Positions 32,930-46,229 of a stretch of 64,000 nt of DNA are shown here, in pieces; position 1 is the stretch's first letter; the number at the start of each line of letters is the position of its first letter. Under the pieces are notes generated by a model. It saw only the letters and a program-made list of their open reading frames with translations. It was not told the DNA's origin and did not search any database. This stretch comes from Halicephalobus mephisto (Eukaryota; Nematoda; Chromadorea; Rhabditida; Panagrolaimidae), in assembly GCA_009193035.1 (NCBI GenBank), contig SWDT01000121.1, forward strand, positions 1 through 64,000, written 5' to 3'. Made by a program: the position numbers and the translations under genes.

Positions 32930-33340
32930 TGGTTGCTTCCCCTCTATTTCGTAAAATTCATTTATTTCGTTTTTATGTTAATTTTTTTATATTTAGATTA
33001 ATTTAATATTTTAATTAAGAAAAAATTAATTTTAAAAAATTTCGAAAAAGAAAAAAAATGAACTGTACGGTATTTTTCCTTTTTTATTTCGCAAAATTTA
33101 TTTCGTTTTTATGTTAATTTTTTTTAAATTAAATAATTTAATAATTTAATTAAGAAAAAATTAATTTTAAAAAATTTCGAAAAAGAAAAAAAATGAACTG
33201 TACGGTATTTTTCTCTTTTTATTTCGCAAAATTTATTTCGTTTTTATGTTAATTTTTTTTAAAGTAAATAAATTAAATAATTTAATTAAGAAAAAATTAA
33301 TTTTAAAAAATTTCGAAATAAGTAAAAATTGAAATTTAAA
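32930..33340. repeat. Three tandem 125-bp units
   Basis: Units share TTTCGTTTTTATGTTAATTT, TTTAATTAAGAAAAAATTAA and ATGAACTGTACGGTATTTTT. The first half resembles the dispersed sequence at 15005-15085 and 51300-51720. Confidence 0.88.
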
Positions 33341-33349
33341 AAAAAACGA

Positions 33350-34080
33350 ACGTCGTGCGGTCCGTAGTGGCAAAAGACCCGTTTTGCCACAGTTCTTCTT
33401 TGATCTCGTAAATTATTGATAAAATCAGTCGAAATTACACGTTACACATAGATAAAACTGACTTTTTTACTTTAAAAATAAGTTTCATAATACATCAAAA
33501 ATACCCTTTTTTCATTTTTAATTCTTGTTAATTTATTAAAAATAAGGAAAGTCTGTCCATTAATATTCCTCGCGCGCTGGTAGAAAAACTTCTTTGCCAC
33601 TTACGCTCTCGCCTTTGATCACTTCTAAAAAGTAAGGAAAGTCTGGCCATTAATATTCCTCGCGCGCTGATAAAAAAAACCTTTTTGCCACTTTCCTTGT
33701 AATTTTTGTCAAATTGTAAAAACCTAGGGAATATCTGTCCATCGATATTCCTCGCGCGCTGGTAGAATAGACTTTTTTGCCACTTGTATTCTCACCTTTG
33801 ATGACTTTTGAAAATTGAGGAAAGTCTGTCCGAAAGTAAACCTCGCGCGCTGGCAAAATGGGTCCTTTTGCCACTTGCGCCCCGCTTTTGATCACTTTGT
33901 AAAAATACTAACGAAAGTCTGTCTATGACTAAGTCTTATGTAATGATAAAACGGATCTTTTTGCCAGTTGTTGTTTGTGTGCTTTTAATTAAAAATCACG
34001 GAAAGTCAGTCAAAAGTACATATCGTGTACTGGCAAAACGGGTCTTTTTGCCACTTATACTCTCGCTTTCGGTTCTCATT
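33350..34080. repeat. Satellite of about 90-bp units upstream of CAND1
   Basis: Six to seven units of 86-95 bases carry GGAAAGTCTGTCCATTAATA, CCTCGCGCGCTGG and CTTTTTGCCACTT, then a CTTTGATCACTT-like tail. It is the most CpG-rich repeat in the window. It ends about 60 bases before the acceptor of CAND1, so it may overlap the CAND1 promoter. Confidence 0.88.
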
Positions 34081-34184
34081 GTCCCGGAATCTCGCAAGCT
34101 TGTTTGTACTTTCTCGATCGCGGCTTAATTTTAAATAAACATTTGTTTTTTGTTTCAGAGAAATAATATCAAAGTTACTTGATC

Positions 34185-37100
34185 ATGACTGCTATCCGAA
34201 ATGCGGATCTCATCGACAAGATGAATTCTTCTGACAAAGACTTCAGATTCATGGCCGTCAACGATCTGATGGAAAACATCAAATCTAAATCGATCACTTT
34301 AGACGATGCCACAGAACAACAGGTAATTTTCATTTTTTAAACGTTTCCATATATGAATTTTTCACTTTCCATATATGAATTCTTTAAATCCTCACATCTA
34401 GATTTTTTATGTTTTCATATATGAATTTTTCACTTTTCATATATGAATTCTTTACATTTCTGCATCTGAATACCTCGAGATTAGCATTTAAGGATTTGTA
34501 ATGTTGTCATATATGAATTTGTAATGTTTTTATATTAATTTTTCACTTTTCATATATGAATTCTTTACATTTCTGCATCTGAATACCTCGAGATTACCGT
34601 ACAAGGATTTGTAATGTTATCATATGTAAAGCTTTAAAATTTTCATATTCAAATTTGTTAAAGTTTATATATTTAGATTCTACAAGTTTTGTAAACCTCC
34701 CGGAATTTCTTGTGTGAACTTTTCGATGTTCCTACATGCAAATTTTTATATATGAATTCTCCATTCTTTGATTTTTCAATTTTTATTTAATTTTATGTTT
34801 TAGGTCGTTAAGAACTTGTTCAAGATGCTGAATGATCCAAATGCAGAAGTCCAGAATCTCGTCGTTCGCTGTTTGGGTCTGTGTTTCAGTAATGTTGGTA
34901 ACGGAAGGCTGAAGTTGATGGTTGATCAGCTCTGTTCCGATATGAACAACACAAACGAAAATATCCGAGATGCGGCTTCAATGACCTTGCAATACGCTTT
35001 CAAGGACTTCAACTCAACTAAAGGAGTTCAGTTTATTCGTCTTGTTCAAATTACCATGCCGCATTTGATCACGATATTAGGTAAGTGTTTTTTGAAGTTT
35101 AAATTTCGTTTTAAAACTGAAATAATTCACTTTTGGGAGTTTTTTCGATGTTTTAGATGATTTTTGGAGATTTATGTGATATTTGACCTTCGAGAGCAAG
35201 TAGAACGCTCGTCACCTCATGTAATTTCAATTCGCAAGTTTCCAGATATCTTCGGGCATAGTGTATTTTTAAAAACTTAATTACATAATTGTCACATAAG
35301 CTATTTCAGTTTGTAGGATCTTCTAAACGTTTGCGTCAAGATAATTTTGTAGAAAAAATGATTTTCATAATAGTATAATTATTTTCGAAATTGTTTACGA
35401 TTGCGAAATAACTATTATACAAGTTTTTTTAATTTTGAAAATTTTTTAAAACAATTTCACAAAAAAATAGTTTTAATGATTGTCAAATTTGATTAATTTT
35501 GAAAAACTGATTTTAATAATTGTAAAAGTTTCAAATTTTACAAAACTCGCTATTTGAAATTGAATGGTATTTTTCTATAATATGTCCCTAAAATTAGTTT
35601 TCTGTTAGTACTTTTTGTCTTTTGCGGAGTTTTTCATTTTATCATGGGTTGATAGTTCTTTGATCGAAGGGATAAATCTGTCTAATCAGTGCTTTTTTGA
35701 TTGACAATCGGTTTACGTTGTTTTTTCCAACTAATACTCAATTCTATGTTAATGGAAAATTCGGTGATGAAAGTAATATTTTAAAATTCTAGAAATAATT
35801 GATTTTTGAATATTTAAATTATTTTTTTCAGAATCAAGCAAGGATCACAATGTGACTGATCGTGTTTTGGATGTTGTTGCTCTTATTTTTAGTACGTCTG
35901 GTAATAATACCGATTGGGCATATAACAATCTTTCGAAAGTTTTGTTCAATCATGCTGAAAGTGACAGAGTTGGAATAAGAAAACGAGCTCAGCAAGCTTT
36001 AAGTGGTTATGCTGAAGTTGTGGATAGTGATACATATGGGGAAGTTTTAGAAACTGTTTTTAAATCTTGTCAGAAGTACTTGAATGATAATGGAAGATTG
36101 AAAACGTATATTTCAACAGCAACAGCGATTTGTAAGAATTCAGGATCTAGATTTTCAAATAATTTACCGAAATTTGCACAATTATTAATTGATATATGTC
36201 ATAGAAATACCGATGATGAAGTTCGTGAAGCAGCTCTTGGTGCATTTGAAGTATTTTTTCAACGATGTCCTCAAGCAGTGGATGAATATACGAAATCAGT
36301 AACTGAAATTGCGATTAATTTACTTTCGTATGATCCTAATTATTCTTATGATGATAGTGATAACGAAGATGCGATGGATGTTGATGGTGAAACAGGCACA
36401 GGAAGTGATGATGATGATATGAGTGATTATTCAGATGATGAAGATGTAACTTGGAAAGTTCGACGAGGTGCTGCGAAATGTATTGAAGCAATTATAACTT
36501 ATAGAAATGATCGTCTTCATGAAAGTTATGTTACTTTTGGACCATTATTAATTAAAAGATTAAAAGAAAGAGAAGATAATGTTAAACATGATATATTGAA
36601 TGCTTATATGGCTTTACTTGAACAAGCAAGAGTTTTACTTCCGGAATCTGTAATGCCGTTTACTTTGGTAAGTACTGTAAAATTTTAATTTTTTATAATT
36701 TTAAATTTTTTTAGCGTGGTGATTTTAATTATGAACAAGATAATTTTTCTTGTGAAAAATTCTTAAAATTTATTAATGATGATCCAGAAAGAAAACAAGT
36801 ATTTACAGATCTTCATGAACAAATCCCATCTCTTGTTAGGAGATTATCAATTATTCAGAAAACAAAAAATATGAAAATAATTGTTCAAACTTTTACTCTA
36901 CTTGGAAATCTTTTAAGAGCTTATCCTGGTAGTATTGGATCTTGTTTGCCAAATATATCTCGTGGAATTAAGTATTCTCTAAATGATCGTGATGGTAATT
37001 TGAAAACTTCAACATTGAGATTTTTGTCGTTATTTTTTGCTACACATTGTTATGAGGATTATGCTCAACATTTGTCACTTGTTTTGGATGAAATTTTTCG

Positions 37101-40100
37101 TTTAGCAAATGATTGTTTTTCGAAAGTTGCATCTGAAGCTACAGAAGTAATTAATTTTTTAACTAGATCTCTTGGAATGGCAGATAATCCAGATCCAAAT
37201 GTTGTATATCAAGTTTATCAATTATTTTTGCAAAAATTACAAGTTGCAGATATGGATCAAGAAGTTAAAGATAAAACAATTCTTGGAACTGGATTTTTAA
37301 TAAGTGGTTTTGGTGACAAAATTGAATCATTAAATTCGACATTAATTTTATTATGTGAAAGATTGGATAATGAAATGTCAAGACAAGCAACATTGAAATG
37401 TTTAACGATTATTGCGAAATCAAAAAAAAATTATTCAATGAAATGTATCGTATCTGATGCTGTTAATCATTTTGGATCATTTTTAAGAAAAACAAATAGA
37501 AGTTTGAAAATTTATACATTAAATTTGGCATATTCATTAGCTATACGTGATAATGATGGCGGATTGACGAATAATAATTTAAATGATATGGTATCTGAAA
37601 TGCCAAATTTGATTAATGATTGTGATCTTCAAATTGCACAACTTGCTCTCAGATTAATGACGTCACTTGTTAGTCAATATTCAGATAATCTTGGTGATAT
37701 TAATGCAACAGTAAATGCTGGTATTAAATTATCGAAAAGTTCATTAGTTCAAAGTGGTCCACAAAAATCGTTATTAGAATTTTTTGCAGCTTTTGTTCGT
37801 AGTCCTATTGGAGGGGATTATGAGGTTGGTGTTTATTATTTTTAAAGTAATTTTTGGAAATTCATTTTTCTTAAAAGAAAATTCTGTAATTTTTAAAATA
37901 ATTTTTGGAAATTAATTTTTTTTAAAAGAAAGTTCTGTAATTTTTAAAATAATTTTTGGAAATTAATTTTTTTAAAAAGAAAATTCTGTAATTTTTAAAA
38001 TAATTTTTGGAAATTAATTTTTTAAAGAAAGTTCTGTAATTTTTAAAGTAATTTTTGGAAATTAATTTTTTTAAAGAAAGTTCTGTAATTTTTAAAATAA
38101 TTTTTGGAAATTAATTTTTTTTAAAAAGAAAGTTCTGTAATTTTTAAAATAATTTTTGGAAATTCATTTTTCTTAAAAGAAAATTCTGTAATTTTTAAAA
38201 TAATTTTTGGAAATTAATTTTTTTAAAAGAAAGTTTTAGTTTTTGTAGTTTAAAAGAAAATTCTATAATTTTTAGTTTTTGGAAATTTACTTTCTAATTT
38301 TTGCAATTTTTAATAGTTTATTTCTGTAGTTTTTAAAGAAAATATGTTTTTTTAAAATTTCTATAACTTTTTTGTTGGAAAATTTGTAATTTTTGATTTT
38401 TCAGGCATTGGTGAAGGAATTTCTCTCTATTGTTACAGAAGACTCGAATCTTCATAGAAATGCCTACGTCACTATTTCTAAATGTATTGCTGCTATATCT
38501 CTTGCTAAAGGGAATATTCCTCAAACAATTCAGTTAACGAGAGAGTTACAAAAGTGCGTTACTAATGGTCAAAATGATTCAATCAAAAGTTTGGGTGTTT
38601 TGTCTCTAGGAGAATTGGGACGTATTTTTCCGGCTGTTTTTATGGATAATTCTTCTATCGAGTACGTTTTTTTATATTTTTTACAGTATGTAAATGAAAT
38701 TTTAAAATTATTATTTTTGAATAAGTAATTGGTCCTCAAAATGGAAGATTTTAAATTTTGAGATTGATTTGGAATTTTTAAAATTTAAAATATTTAAAAA
38801 TTATAGAATTTTATGGTTTTTTTTAAATATCGCGCGAAATTTAGATTATTATTTGAGATACTGTAGTTTTGAGCAAGTTTTGTGTGTTCCGTTTTATCAA
38901 AGTTAATGATCAAAGTTCGAAATCGAGATTAGAATTTTTCTTATAATTCCTAGATTATTTTTTGATTAAAAAAAGTTTAAATAAGTTGTATAAATTTAGG
39001 TAAAATAACTTTAAAAAAATTATTTTTAAAACGAAAAGTTTAGATTTTAATCTAGAACTTTAATCAAACAGATTTCTGAGAATTTTTAAAATAGTTTTGA
39101 ATTTTTTGTTTTTATAATAGTTTTTAAGTAACTGGGCAAAATTTGGGTTGTTATTTAAATAATTTTAGTTTTTGTGAAATTTGTCTTCAGAGCATTTTTT
39201 GGGTTTTTATATTTTTGTATCTCAATTGAATTATAAAAACATTAAATTTTATAATTTTCAATATTTAAAAATCCTAAAAATTTGTGACAAAGTTATTTTT
39301 GAACGATATTTATTTTGATTTTTATAATAATGTGGTTTTAGTCCTGCGACTGTTGCCATATCCTGTTTCAAATCTCAATGTGAAGATCTGAAAATGATGA
39401 CAAGTCATGCCCTTGGTGCTCTTGCTGTCGGAAATATACAAAGATTTCTTCCATTTATTCTTAATCAAATTGAAGAGCAACCAATGCGTCAATATCTTTT
39501 TATCTATGCATTGAAAGAGGTATGTTTGATTTTAGAACTGGTTTTTGCTTAAATATATATTTTTCAGTTGATCACGAGTGAAACAGTGGACGAAGATGGA
39601 CAACAACTTTTCACAGAGAAGATTGATTCGATATGGGATGTTCTTATTCGTCATGCAGGATCACAAGAAGAAAGTACTCGTGTTATTGTTGCGGAATGTT
39701 TGGGAAAATTATCCATCATGAATCCGGAGAAATATCTTCCTGCACTTGTTGAATGTTTCCAAAGTAAAGAATCAAGAGTTCGTTCAACGTCGTTAATTGG
39801 TATTAGATATATGATTCATGATCAACCTATTCCTGCTGATGATGATATTTTACCTGTTTTGCCGTTTTTCTTACAAAATGGAATTAAAGATGATGATATT
39901 GAAACTCGTCGTTTGGCAATTGTATTACTTAATACAGTTGCTCATCATAAACCACGTCTTGTGAGTTTTTTAATAATTTAGATAAGATTGTTTATGATTG
40001 TTTTAGATTCGTGATTTATTGGAATCGCTGTTGGGTGATATTTATAGAGAAACAATTCCACGAACGGAATTACAACATGAAGTTGAAATGGGACCTTTTA

Positions 40101-40549
40101 AACATCTTGTTGATGATGGATTGGAACTTAGAAAATCGGCATTTGAATGTTTATATTCATTAGTTGAACATTGTTTGGAACGTCTACAACTTAGTGAATT
40201 TATAAGTCGTGTAGAAAATGGACTAAATGATCATCATGATATTAAACAACTTGCATATTTGACTATTATTAGATTGACAGAGATTTGTCCACTTCAACTT
40301 GCTCCTCATGCAGATAGAATTGCAGAAACAATGAAAATTCATTTGATGATGAAACCTAAACAAAATGCAGTTAAATTGGAAAATGATAAACAAGAAGAAA
40401 TTAAAAGATCTGTTATTAAAACATTGTTAGCAATTATGAATATGCAAGTTCATGAAAGACTTCCTAGAATTAAAGAAGTTTATGATATTGTTTGTAATGA
40501 TTATTCAACATTATTATGTGAAGTTCGTGCTGAATTAAGTGCTCGTTAA
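34185..40549 (+). CDS. CAND1: CAND1, cullin-associated NEDD8-dissociated protein 1
   Basis: CAND1 wraps around cullin-RBX1 and exchanges substrate-receptor modules of SCF-type ubiquitin ligases. Eight exons (34185-34322, 34804-35080, 35832-36667, 36715-37824, 38405-38661, 39342-39519, 39568-39960, 40007-40549) join in frame to 1243 aa; human CAND1 is 1230 aa. The protein is HEAT repeats from end to end. The acidic insert at about residues 311-343 (DDDDMSDYSDDEDVTWKVRRGAAKC) lies where the animal protein has its DDDDMSWKVRR segment. The start matches the family N-terminus (LIDKMNSSDKDFRFMAVNDL). TTTCAG lies about 25 bases before the ATG. Exons 3-8 use strongly AT-biased codons compared with exons 1-2. 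The ABHD12-type gene follows in operon-like spacing. Confidence 0.96.
34335..34640. repeat. CATATATGAATTC repeats in CAND1 intron 1
   Basis: Three diverged units of about 120 bases with TTTTCATATATGAATTCTTT, TCTGCATCTGAATACCTCG and AGGATTTGTAATGTT. Confidence 0.85.
37850..38240. repeat. 49-bp tandem repeat in CAND1 intron 4
   Basis: About eight units of AAAGAAAATTCTGTAATTTT then TAAAATAATTTTTGGAAATT. Confidence 0.92.
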
Positions 40550-40749
40550 GTTAAATATTTAAAAAAATATTATTTTTTGTGGTTTTACGGGAATTTTTCC
40601 GAGAATCTGTGTGATTTTTATAAATTAATTTTGGAATTTTTGAAGAAAAAAAAATGTTTAAAAACATTTTTATATTTATGAAATTGGTTTTTGTTTGATT
40701 TTTAGATAGTTTTAGTTTTCAGTTATACTGTAATTTTGTATTTTGGAAA

Positions 40750-42601
40750 ATGGGCGGAAGGTATGTGGTTTTTTAAAAAATTAAAAAAAAATGTTTTTTT
40801 TAGTTCTGTGATATCTGGAATATTGAGAAAAACAATAATAATTGGAGCTGTTCCGTTGGTTTTTTTATATATTGTTGTTCCAATTTTATTCTTTGTTTTT
40901 CCACACTTTATGCAACATATATTTTTTTTGAATTTTGTCAAAGTTCCGTTTTTGGATTATAAGAATTTGACAGCACATGGTGTTAAGTACATAGGAAGGC
41001 CGTTTTATTTGGAAGAAAAAGGTGCAAAAGTTGTTTGTGGAGGAAAAGAACCAATTTTGGGTGTATGGCATATATTACCTAAAGTATTAAGTGATAAATA
41101 TGAACGACAAATTAAATTGAAAAAACGTGGAAAATTGACAGATGTAGAATTTGAAAATTTGTTAAATACAGGAAATCAAGGAATTGTACTGTATTTTCAT
41201 GGAAATTCATTTGATAGAACTAATTCTCACAGAACGGATTTGTACAATAGTCTTGCTAGTATGAATTTTCACGTATTGGCAATTGATTATAGAGGTTATG
41301 GAGATTCTACAGGATCACCGTCAGAAGATGGATTAATTGAAGATGCACATTTTATTTATAATTATGCAAGAGAAAAAGCGCCTAATAAAAATATATATAT
41401 TTGGGGTTTGTTTTTTTAAATAAATTTTGAATTTATAATTTTTTGTGAAATTTTTTAATTTTGTAGTCTGAGGATTTTAAATTTAGTAATTTGTTGTTGT
41501 AATTAATTTTTTGTAATTTTGGGAAAAAAATAATTTTAATTTTTGTTTTCTAATTTTTGAAAAAAAATAGTTTTAATTTTTATGTTTTTGTTTTTGAACT
41601 TTTATATTGGAATGATTTTGAAAAAAATAATTTTAATTTGTTTTCTAGTTTTTGAAAAAAATAGTTTTAATTTTTGTTTTCTAGTTTTTGAGAAAAAAAT
41701 AGTTTTAATTTTTATAATATTTTTGTTTTTGAACTTTTAATTTAAATATTTTTTTCAGGACATTCGATGGGAACAGGTGTGGCATCTAGATTTGTGGCTG
41801 AGATATCTGAAAAAGGAATTCCACCGGCTGGGACTATTCTGGAATCGCCATTCAACAATATTCACGATGTTGTCAAAAATCATCCATTTAGTAAACCTTT
41901 TAGATGGCTTGGATCTTATTTTGATATGTTGTTGATTAATCGATGGGTAGATTCGGGACTTGTTATGAGATCAGACAAGTCGATTACTCAATTTAAATGT
42001 CCTATTTTGATTCTACATGCTGCTGATGACCATATTATTCCTATTAATCTCGGAAAAGCCCTAGCTGATTCTGCGAAAAAAGCAAAAAAAGATGTTAAAT
42101 TTGTCGAATTTGAAGCAAACTTGAATTTGAGACACAAATTCATCCATAAAGCTCCCCATTTTACTGAAATTTTGACGTGAGTTTTTTAAAAATATTTTAA
42201 ACTTTAAAATTTATATACAGTAGTTAATTTCAAAAATGGATACAAAGTTTTAATTTTTTGAATTTAGAAGTTTTTCGACATTTTTAAAAATAATTGTAAA
42301 ATTTTATTTTGTAAGTTATTTAGTTTTTAAAATTTTCTAAAAAATTGTATGGAGATAATTTTGTAAAAATTGATTTATAATTTCTATAACATCGTAGTCG
42401 TCTGTGAAATCACATAAGATGACGGAAAAACTGCCACTTAACATACTGTAATTTGTAATATTATGAAAATTTGTATTGGACAAGTTTGTAAGAAATTATG
42501 ATTTTTATGTTTATTTTAGTGAATTCTTCAACCATTGTGAAATCCCTAATCGCTCAAAGTACCGACTACCCCGTCAGGAAGAAGTACATATTGACAAGTA
42601 G
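40750..42601 (+). CDS. ABHD12: ABHD12-type lysophospholipase (alpha/beta hydrolase)
   Basis: ABHD12 is a membrane serine hydrolase of the ER that degrades lysophosphatidylserine and oxidised PS. Exons 40750-40760, 40804-41405, 41759-42176 and 42520-42601 give 370 aa; human ABHD12 is 398 aa. Intron 1 is 43 bp and starts 11 bases into the frame. A membrane helix near residues 13-40 (IIIGAVPLVFLYIVVPILF) is followed by a lumenal hydrolase domain. The oxyanion region is YFHGNSFDR. The nucleophile is S207 in GHSMG, formed exactly across an exon junction. The Asp is in HAADDHIIP and the His in RHKFIHKAPHF, both matching ABHD12. An acceptor (TTTTCAG, ending 40722) lies about 170 bases after the CAND1 stop. 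Confidence 0.93.
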
Positions 42602-42804
42602 TGCTACGAGTTGAAGGAGGAAGGGTATTTGGAAATATTCATTATCTTCGAAATTCTGGTCGCTTTTATCTAGTTTTGCATTATGAGGTTTTTAGCGAAG
42701 TTTATTTACCTGTGACATTTTTACTAGAATGAGCTTTTAAATTTAGGTGGCCAAAGATTTATGATTTTTAATGCGTTTTATATAATAGAAATTTTTTTTT
42801 AAAG

Positions 42805-45072
42805 TTATGGAACAAAACCTCCAGATCTGATTGATCTGAATTTGTCAGCTTGTCTTCTGCAAGTAGTGTCTCTGAAGGAACACTTGACTCCGAATTCTTT
42901 GGGTGGAAATTGGATTCCTTTTATGCCTTGAGATGACATGATATATCCGGGGTCTTTGATCATCCAAATTTCGTCAATTGCTTTACCTTGTTCGACAGAA
43001 ATTTGCTGGATGTTGACATGAGTGTGATTATATACAGTAATTAGAGAATATCCGAAATCGTCGGATCTGAAGGCGGATGCAGGATTGGGAGCTCCGAATG
43101 ATGCCTTAGGGGTGTGACATCCGGCAGATCCGGATATGATATATGATGGAGCAGGGGCGTTATGATAAGGATTGACGGAATTGTTGTAAGCAGTTCTGTT
43201 ATTTACAGGAAGAAATCTTTCATAACTGTGTTCATGACCCCAGAATCCCAAATCCATATTGTATTTGCTGAAAATAGGTTCTAATCCAGGCATTTCCTCG
43301 TAACCTATTCTGACGAGACTGTTTTCGAAAGCTCGACATTCGTAACTGTTGTCGTTGGAGCAGTAAAATGGTCGATGTTGGAAACTTACTATCCATGGAA
43401 CGTTTTTTCGATTGTTGTTAGCTTTTTGAAGATCGTTTTGAAGCCATGTGTACTGATTCAGCACTGGTTGATGACCGTACTCGTAGAAGTATCCGTAGTA
43501 TTCTGTGCTTACTGTAACGAAATGGACAGGTCCAACATCGAAACTGTAAAATTGGTTATCGTAACCAGGCATTTTGAATCGATTTTGATAATGTGAGAAA
43601 TTTTTTCCATCATCTTCGTGATTTCCGGCAACGACCATATAAGGTACCCTGGAGGCTAGGCCCTCTAGTTCTTGCATGTAAAGATCTCCTCGTTCTCCGT
43701 TGTCAGTGTGGAGATCGTAAGCAATGTCCCCCACATGAACCACCATGTCGAAATCCCCTCTCTGTGCGGCGTTGATCAAGAATGGCAAGGAGGTTCCGTT
43801 CAGGTACCCCAAGTCTCCGAAGACACAGAATCTGAATTGGAAATTGTTTCCTGAAGGGAATGTTTTGAATTCGAATTGTTGACTCCACGTTGTAATCGAT
43901 CCGACTTTGTAATCTGTAATTTTGAGGATTAACAAAAATGAAAATTTTCATGGAATTGTCTCAACGTGATTTTTCACTTTTTAAAAACCTAAAAACCGAA
44001 ATTTTGGAAGATTTTAGTTTAATAAAAAAGTGAAAATTTTTACGAAATCGTCTCGACGTTGATTTTTGACTTTTTAGAAACTTCTAGAATTCCCAATTTC
44101 AGATGGTTTCAATGTTTCCACAAAGTTTCCGAATATTTCAGAATCTTCCATTAGAATCTGAAGTTGTCTAGAACCTCGTGGAAGTTTGGTGAATTTATAA
44201 AATTGAAACAAACAGTAAAGCGTAGCCGGAAGGAGGTTGGTCAGGGTTACGGTATGCATGTATTTGTGGACTCCATTGTACTCAAAGTCTACTGTAGTTC
44301 CGTCTTGCATCAGATTCAGGGATTGAGGACCGTACCAGACACGAGGAGTCCCGGCTGAAAAAAATTGATACAATTTTTAGGATTTTAAAATTTTCAATTT
44401 TGCTTTTCCGGAAATTTTACATTTTAGAATTAACAAATTGTTGAATCTGACATTCCATCCTTAGTAGGAAGCGTAACCAACAGGGAATACCTGATTTCGA
44501 ACGGATTACCTTAGCATCGATAAACATGTCCTTGGTCCTGAGTAGATTTCCTTAGTATTGAAAGGGAATGCTTGATCTTGAACGGATTTCTTTAGTATTG
44601 ACAAGGAGCGCTTGATCTCGAACGGATTCCCTTAATATTGAAAAGGAATATTTGATCTCGAAAGGATTTCCTTAGTGTTGAAAGAGAATGCTTGATCTCG
44701 AACGGATTTCCTTAGCACCGACAAGAAAACATATAGTTCCTCTTGACGGAAATTATTATATTTGTTTGTATCGACTTTGACACAGTATTTTGCATTGTGC
44801 CTTAGGCATCTGTTAGATAAATGTTTTCTACAATATCCACTTCGTCATCGGTACACGGACCATTTGGACTGGCAGATTCAACACAAATATTTGTTAATTT
44901 TGAAAATTCGATTTTACATGAAAACCAAAAAACCCGATTTACCTGGTTCCTGTGTGACCCAGTTGATAACCATGGTCGACACATCCTTGCCTAAGGCAAT
45001 GTGGACTTGTTCAGGTCCAGTAGCACTCAAAACTGTCGGTAAAAAAAGAACTAAAAAAAATACGGTCTTCAT
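42805..45072 (-). CDS. Secreted purple acid phosphatase-like metallophosphoesterase (ACP7 type)
   Basis: Exons 45072-44943, 44354-44214 and 43913-42805 join in frame to 459 aa. A signal peptide (MKTVFFLVLFLPTVLSA) is followed by a fibronectin-III-like purple acid phosphatase N-domain (VSTMVINWVTQEPG, PRVWYGP). The dimetal centre is complete: GDLGY (D124), VGDIAYD, AGNHED, SFQHRPFY and GHEHSYERF. This set binds Fe and Zn/Fe/Mn and hydrolyses phosphomonoesters, probably outside the cell or in lysosomes. The order and length match animal ACP7/PAPL proteins. TTTCAG is 16 bases upstream of the ATG. It converges with ABHD12: the two stops are about 200 bases apart. Confidence 0.94.
44480..44735. 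repeat. 60-bp tandem repeat in phosphatase intron 1
   Basis: About five units of CTTGATCTCGAACGGATTTC then CTTAGTATTGAAAAGGAATG. Confidence 0.9.
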
Positions 45073-45329
45073 CACACCGATGATCACCCTGAAATGAAGT
45101 AAATTCAATTTTTTTTTGTTTTTATAGAAAAATTGAATGATTATAATCCACGTTGTCAAAAAAGATAAGCCAATTTCCGGAAAACGAAAAAAATTTTATG
45201 ATTTTCAGACTTTGATAAGGTGGAATTAGATAACAACGGTTTAGGAGATTAGATCGGCCATGAATTAAAAGAATAAAAGACCAAATGCCAAGTTTTAAAG
45301 AATAAACATATTTAAAATTCCATCTTATC

Positions 45330-45995
45330 AAAGTTGATCGTCCAAGTTAATGGTTAAAATTCAATACGAAAGTTTATAGTCAAATTGAAAATCAAAGTTG
45401 ATAGTAAAAGTTGGATATCAAAGTTGATAGTAAAAGTTCGAAATCAAAGTTGATAGTAAAAGTTCGACATCAAAGTTGTTAGTAAAAGTTCGACATCAAA
45501 GTTGATAGTAAAAGTTCGACCTCAAAGTTGTTAGTAAAAGTTCGACATCAAAGTTAATAGTCAAATTGAAAATCAAAGTTGATAGTAAAAGTTGGATATC
45601 AAAGTTGATAGTAAAAGTTCGACATCAAAGTTGATAGTAAAAGTTCGACATCAAAGTTTATAGTCAAATTGAAAATCAAAGTTGATAGTAAAAGTTAATG
45701 ATTAAAATTCGATGTCAAAGTTAGTAGTCAAAGTCAATATTAAGATTGAAAATCAAAGTTGGTAATCAAAGTTCGACGTCAAATTTTAACTATTAACTTA
45801 AACAATCAATTTCGACTTCAAAGTTAATACTCAGATTGAAAATCAAAGTTGATAGTAAAAGTTCGACATCAAAGTTGATCGTCCAAGTTAATGGTTAAAA
45901 TTCGATTTCAAAGTTGGTAATCAAAGTCAATATTAAGATTGATTACTAACTTTGATTTTCAAAATTGATCAAAGTTAATCGTCACAGTTCAAAAT
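45330..45995. repeat. 27-bp minisatellite upstream of the phosphatase
   Basis: More than 15 units of AAAGTTGATAGTAAAAGTTC plus GACATC, with higher-order blocks (TCAAATTGAAAATC variants). It fills the region just 5' of the phosphatase gene. Confidence 0.92.
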
Positions 45996-46229
45996 CAAAA
46001 TTGATCGTTAAAATTCAGACTTTTCGCGTTGAGACAATATTCATTAATATCTTTTTTCCAGAAATTAGAACTTGAAATGACGGAATTTGTTTGAATGAAA
46101 ATACGGTTTATAAGTTTTAACACGAAAAGTCCGAAATTCAGCTTGTAATTCTGATTGTCAACTTTGATAAAATAAAATACATAAATTTATGATTGTAATA
46201 TTAATTTTTGGAACAGAAAACAGTAGTAT

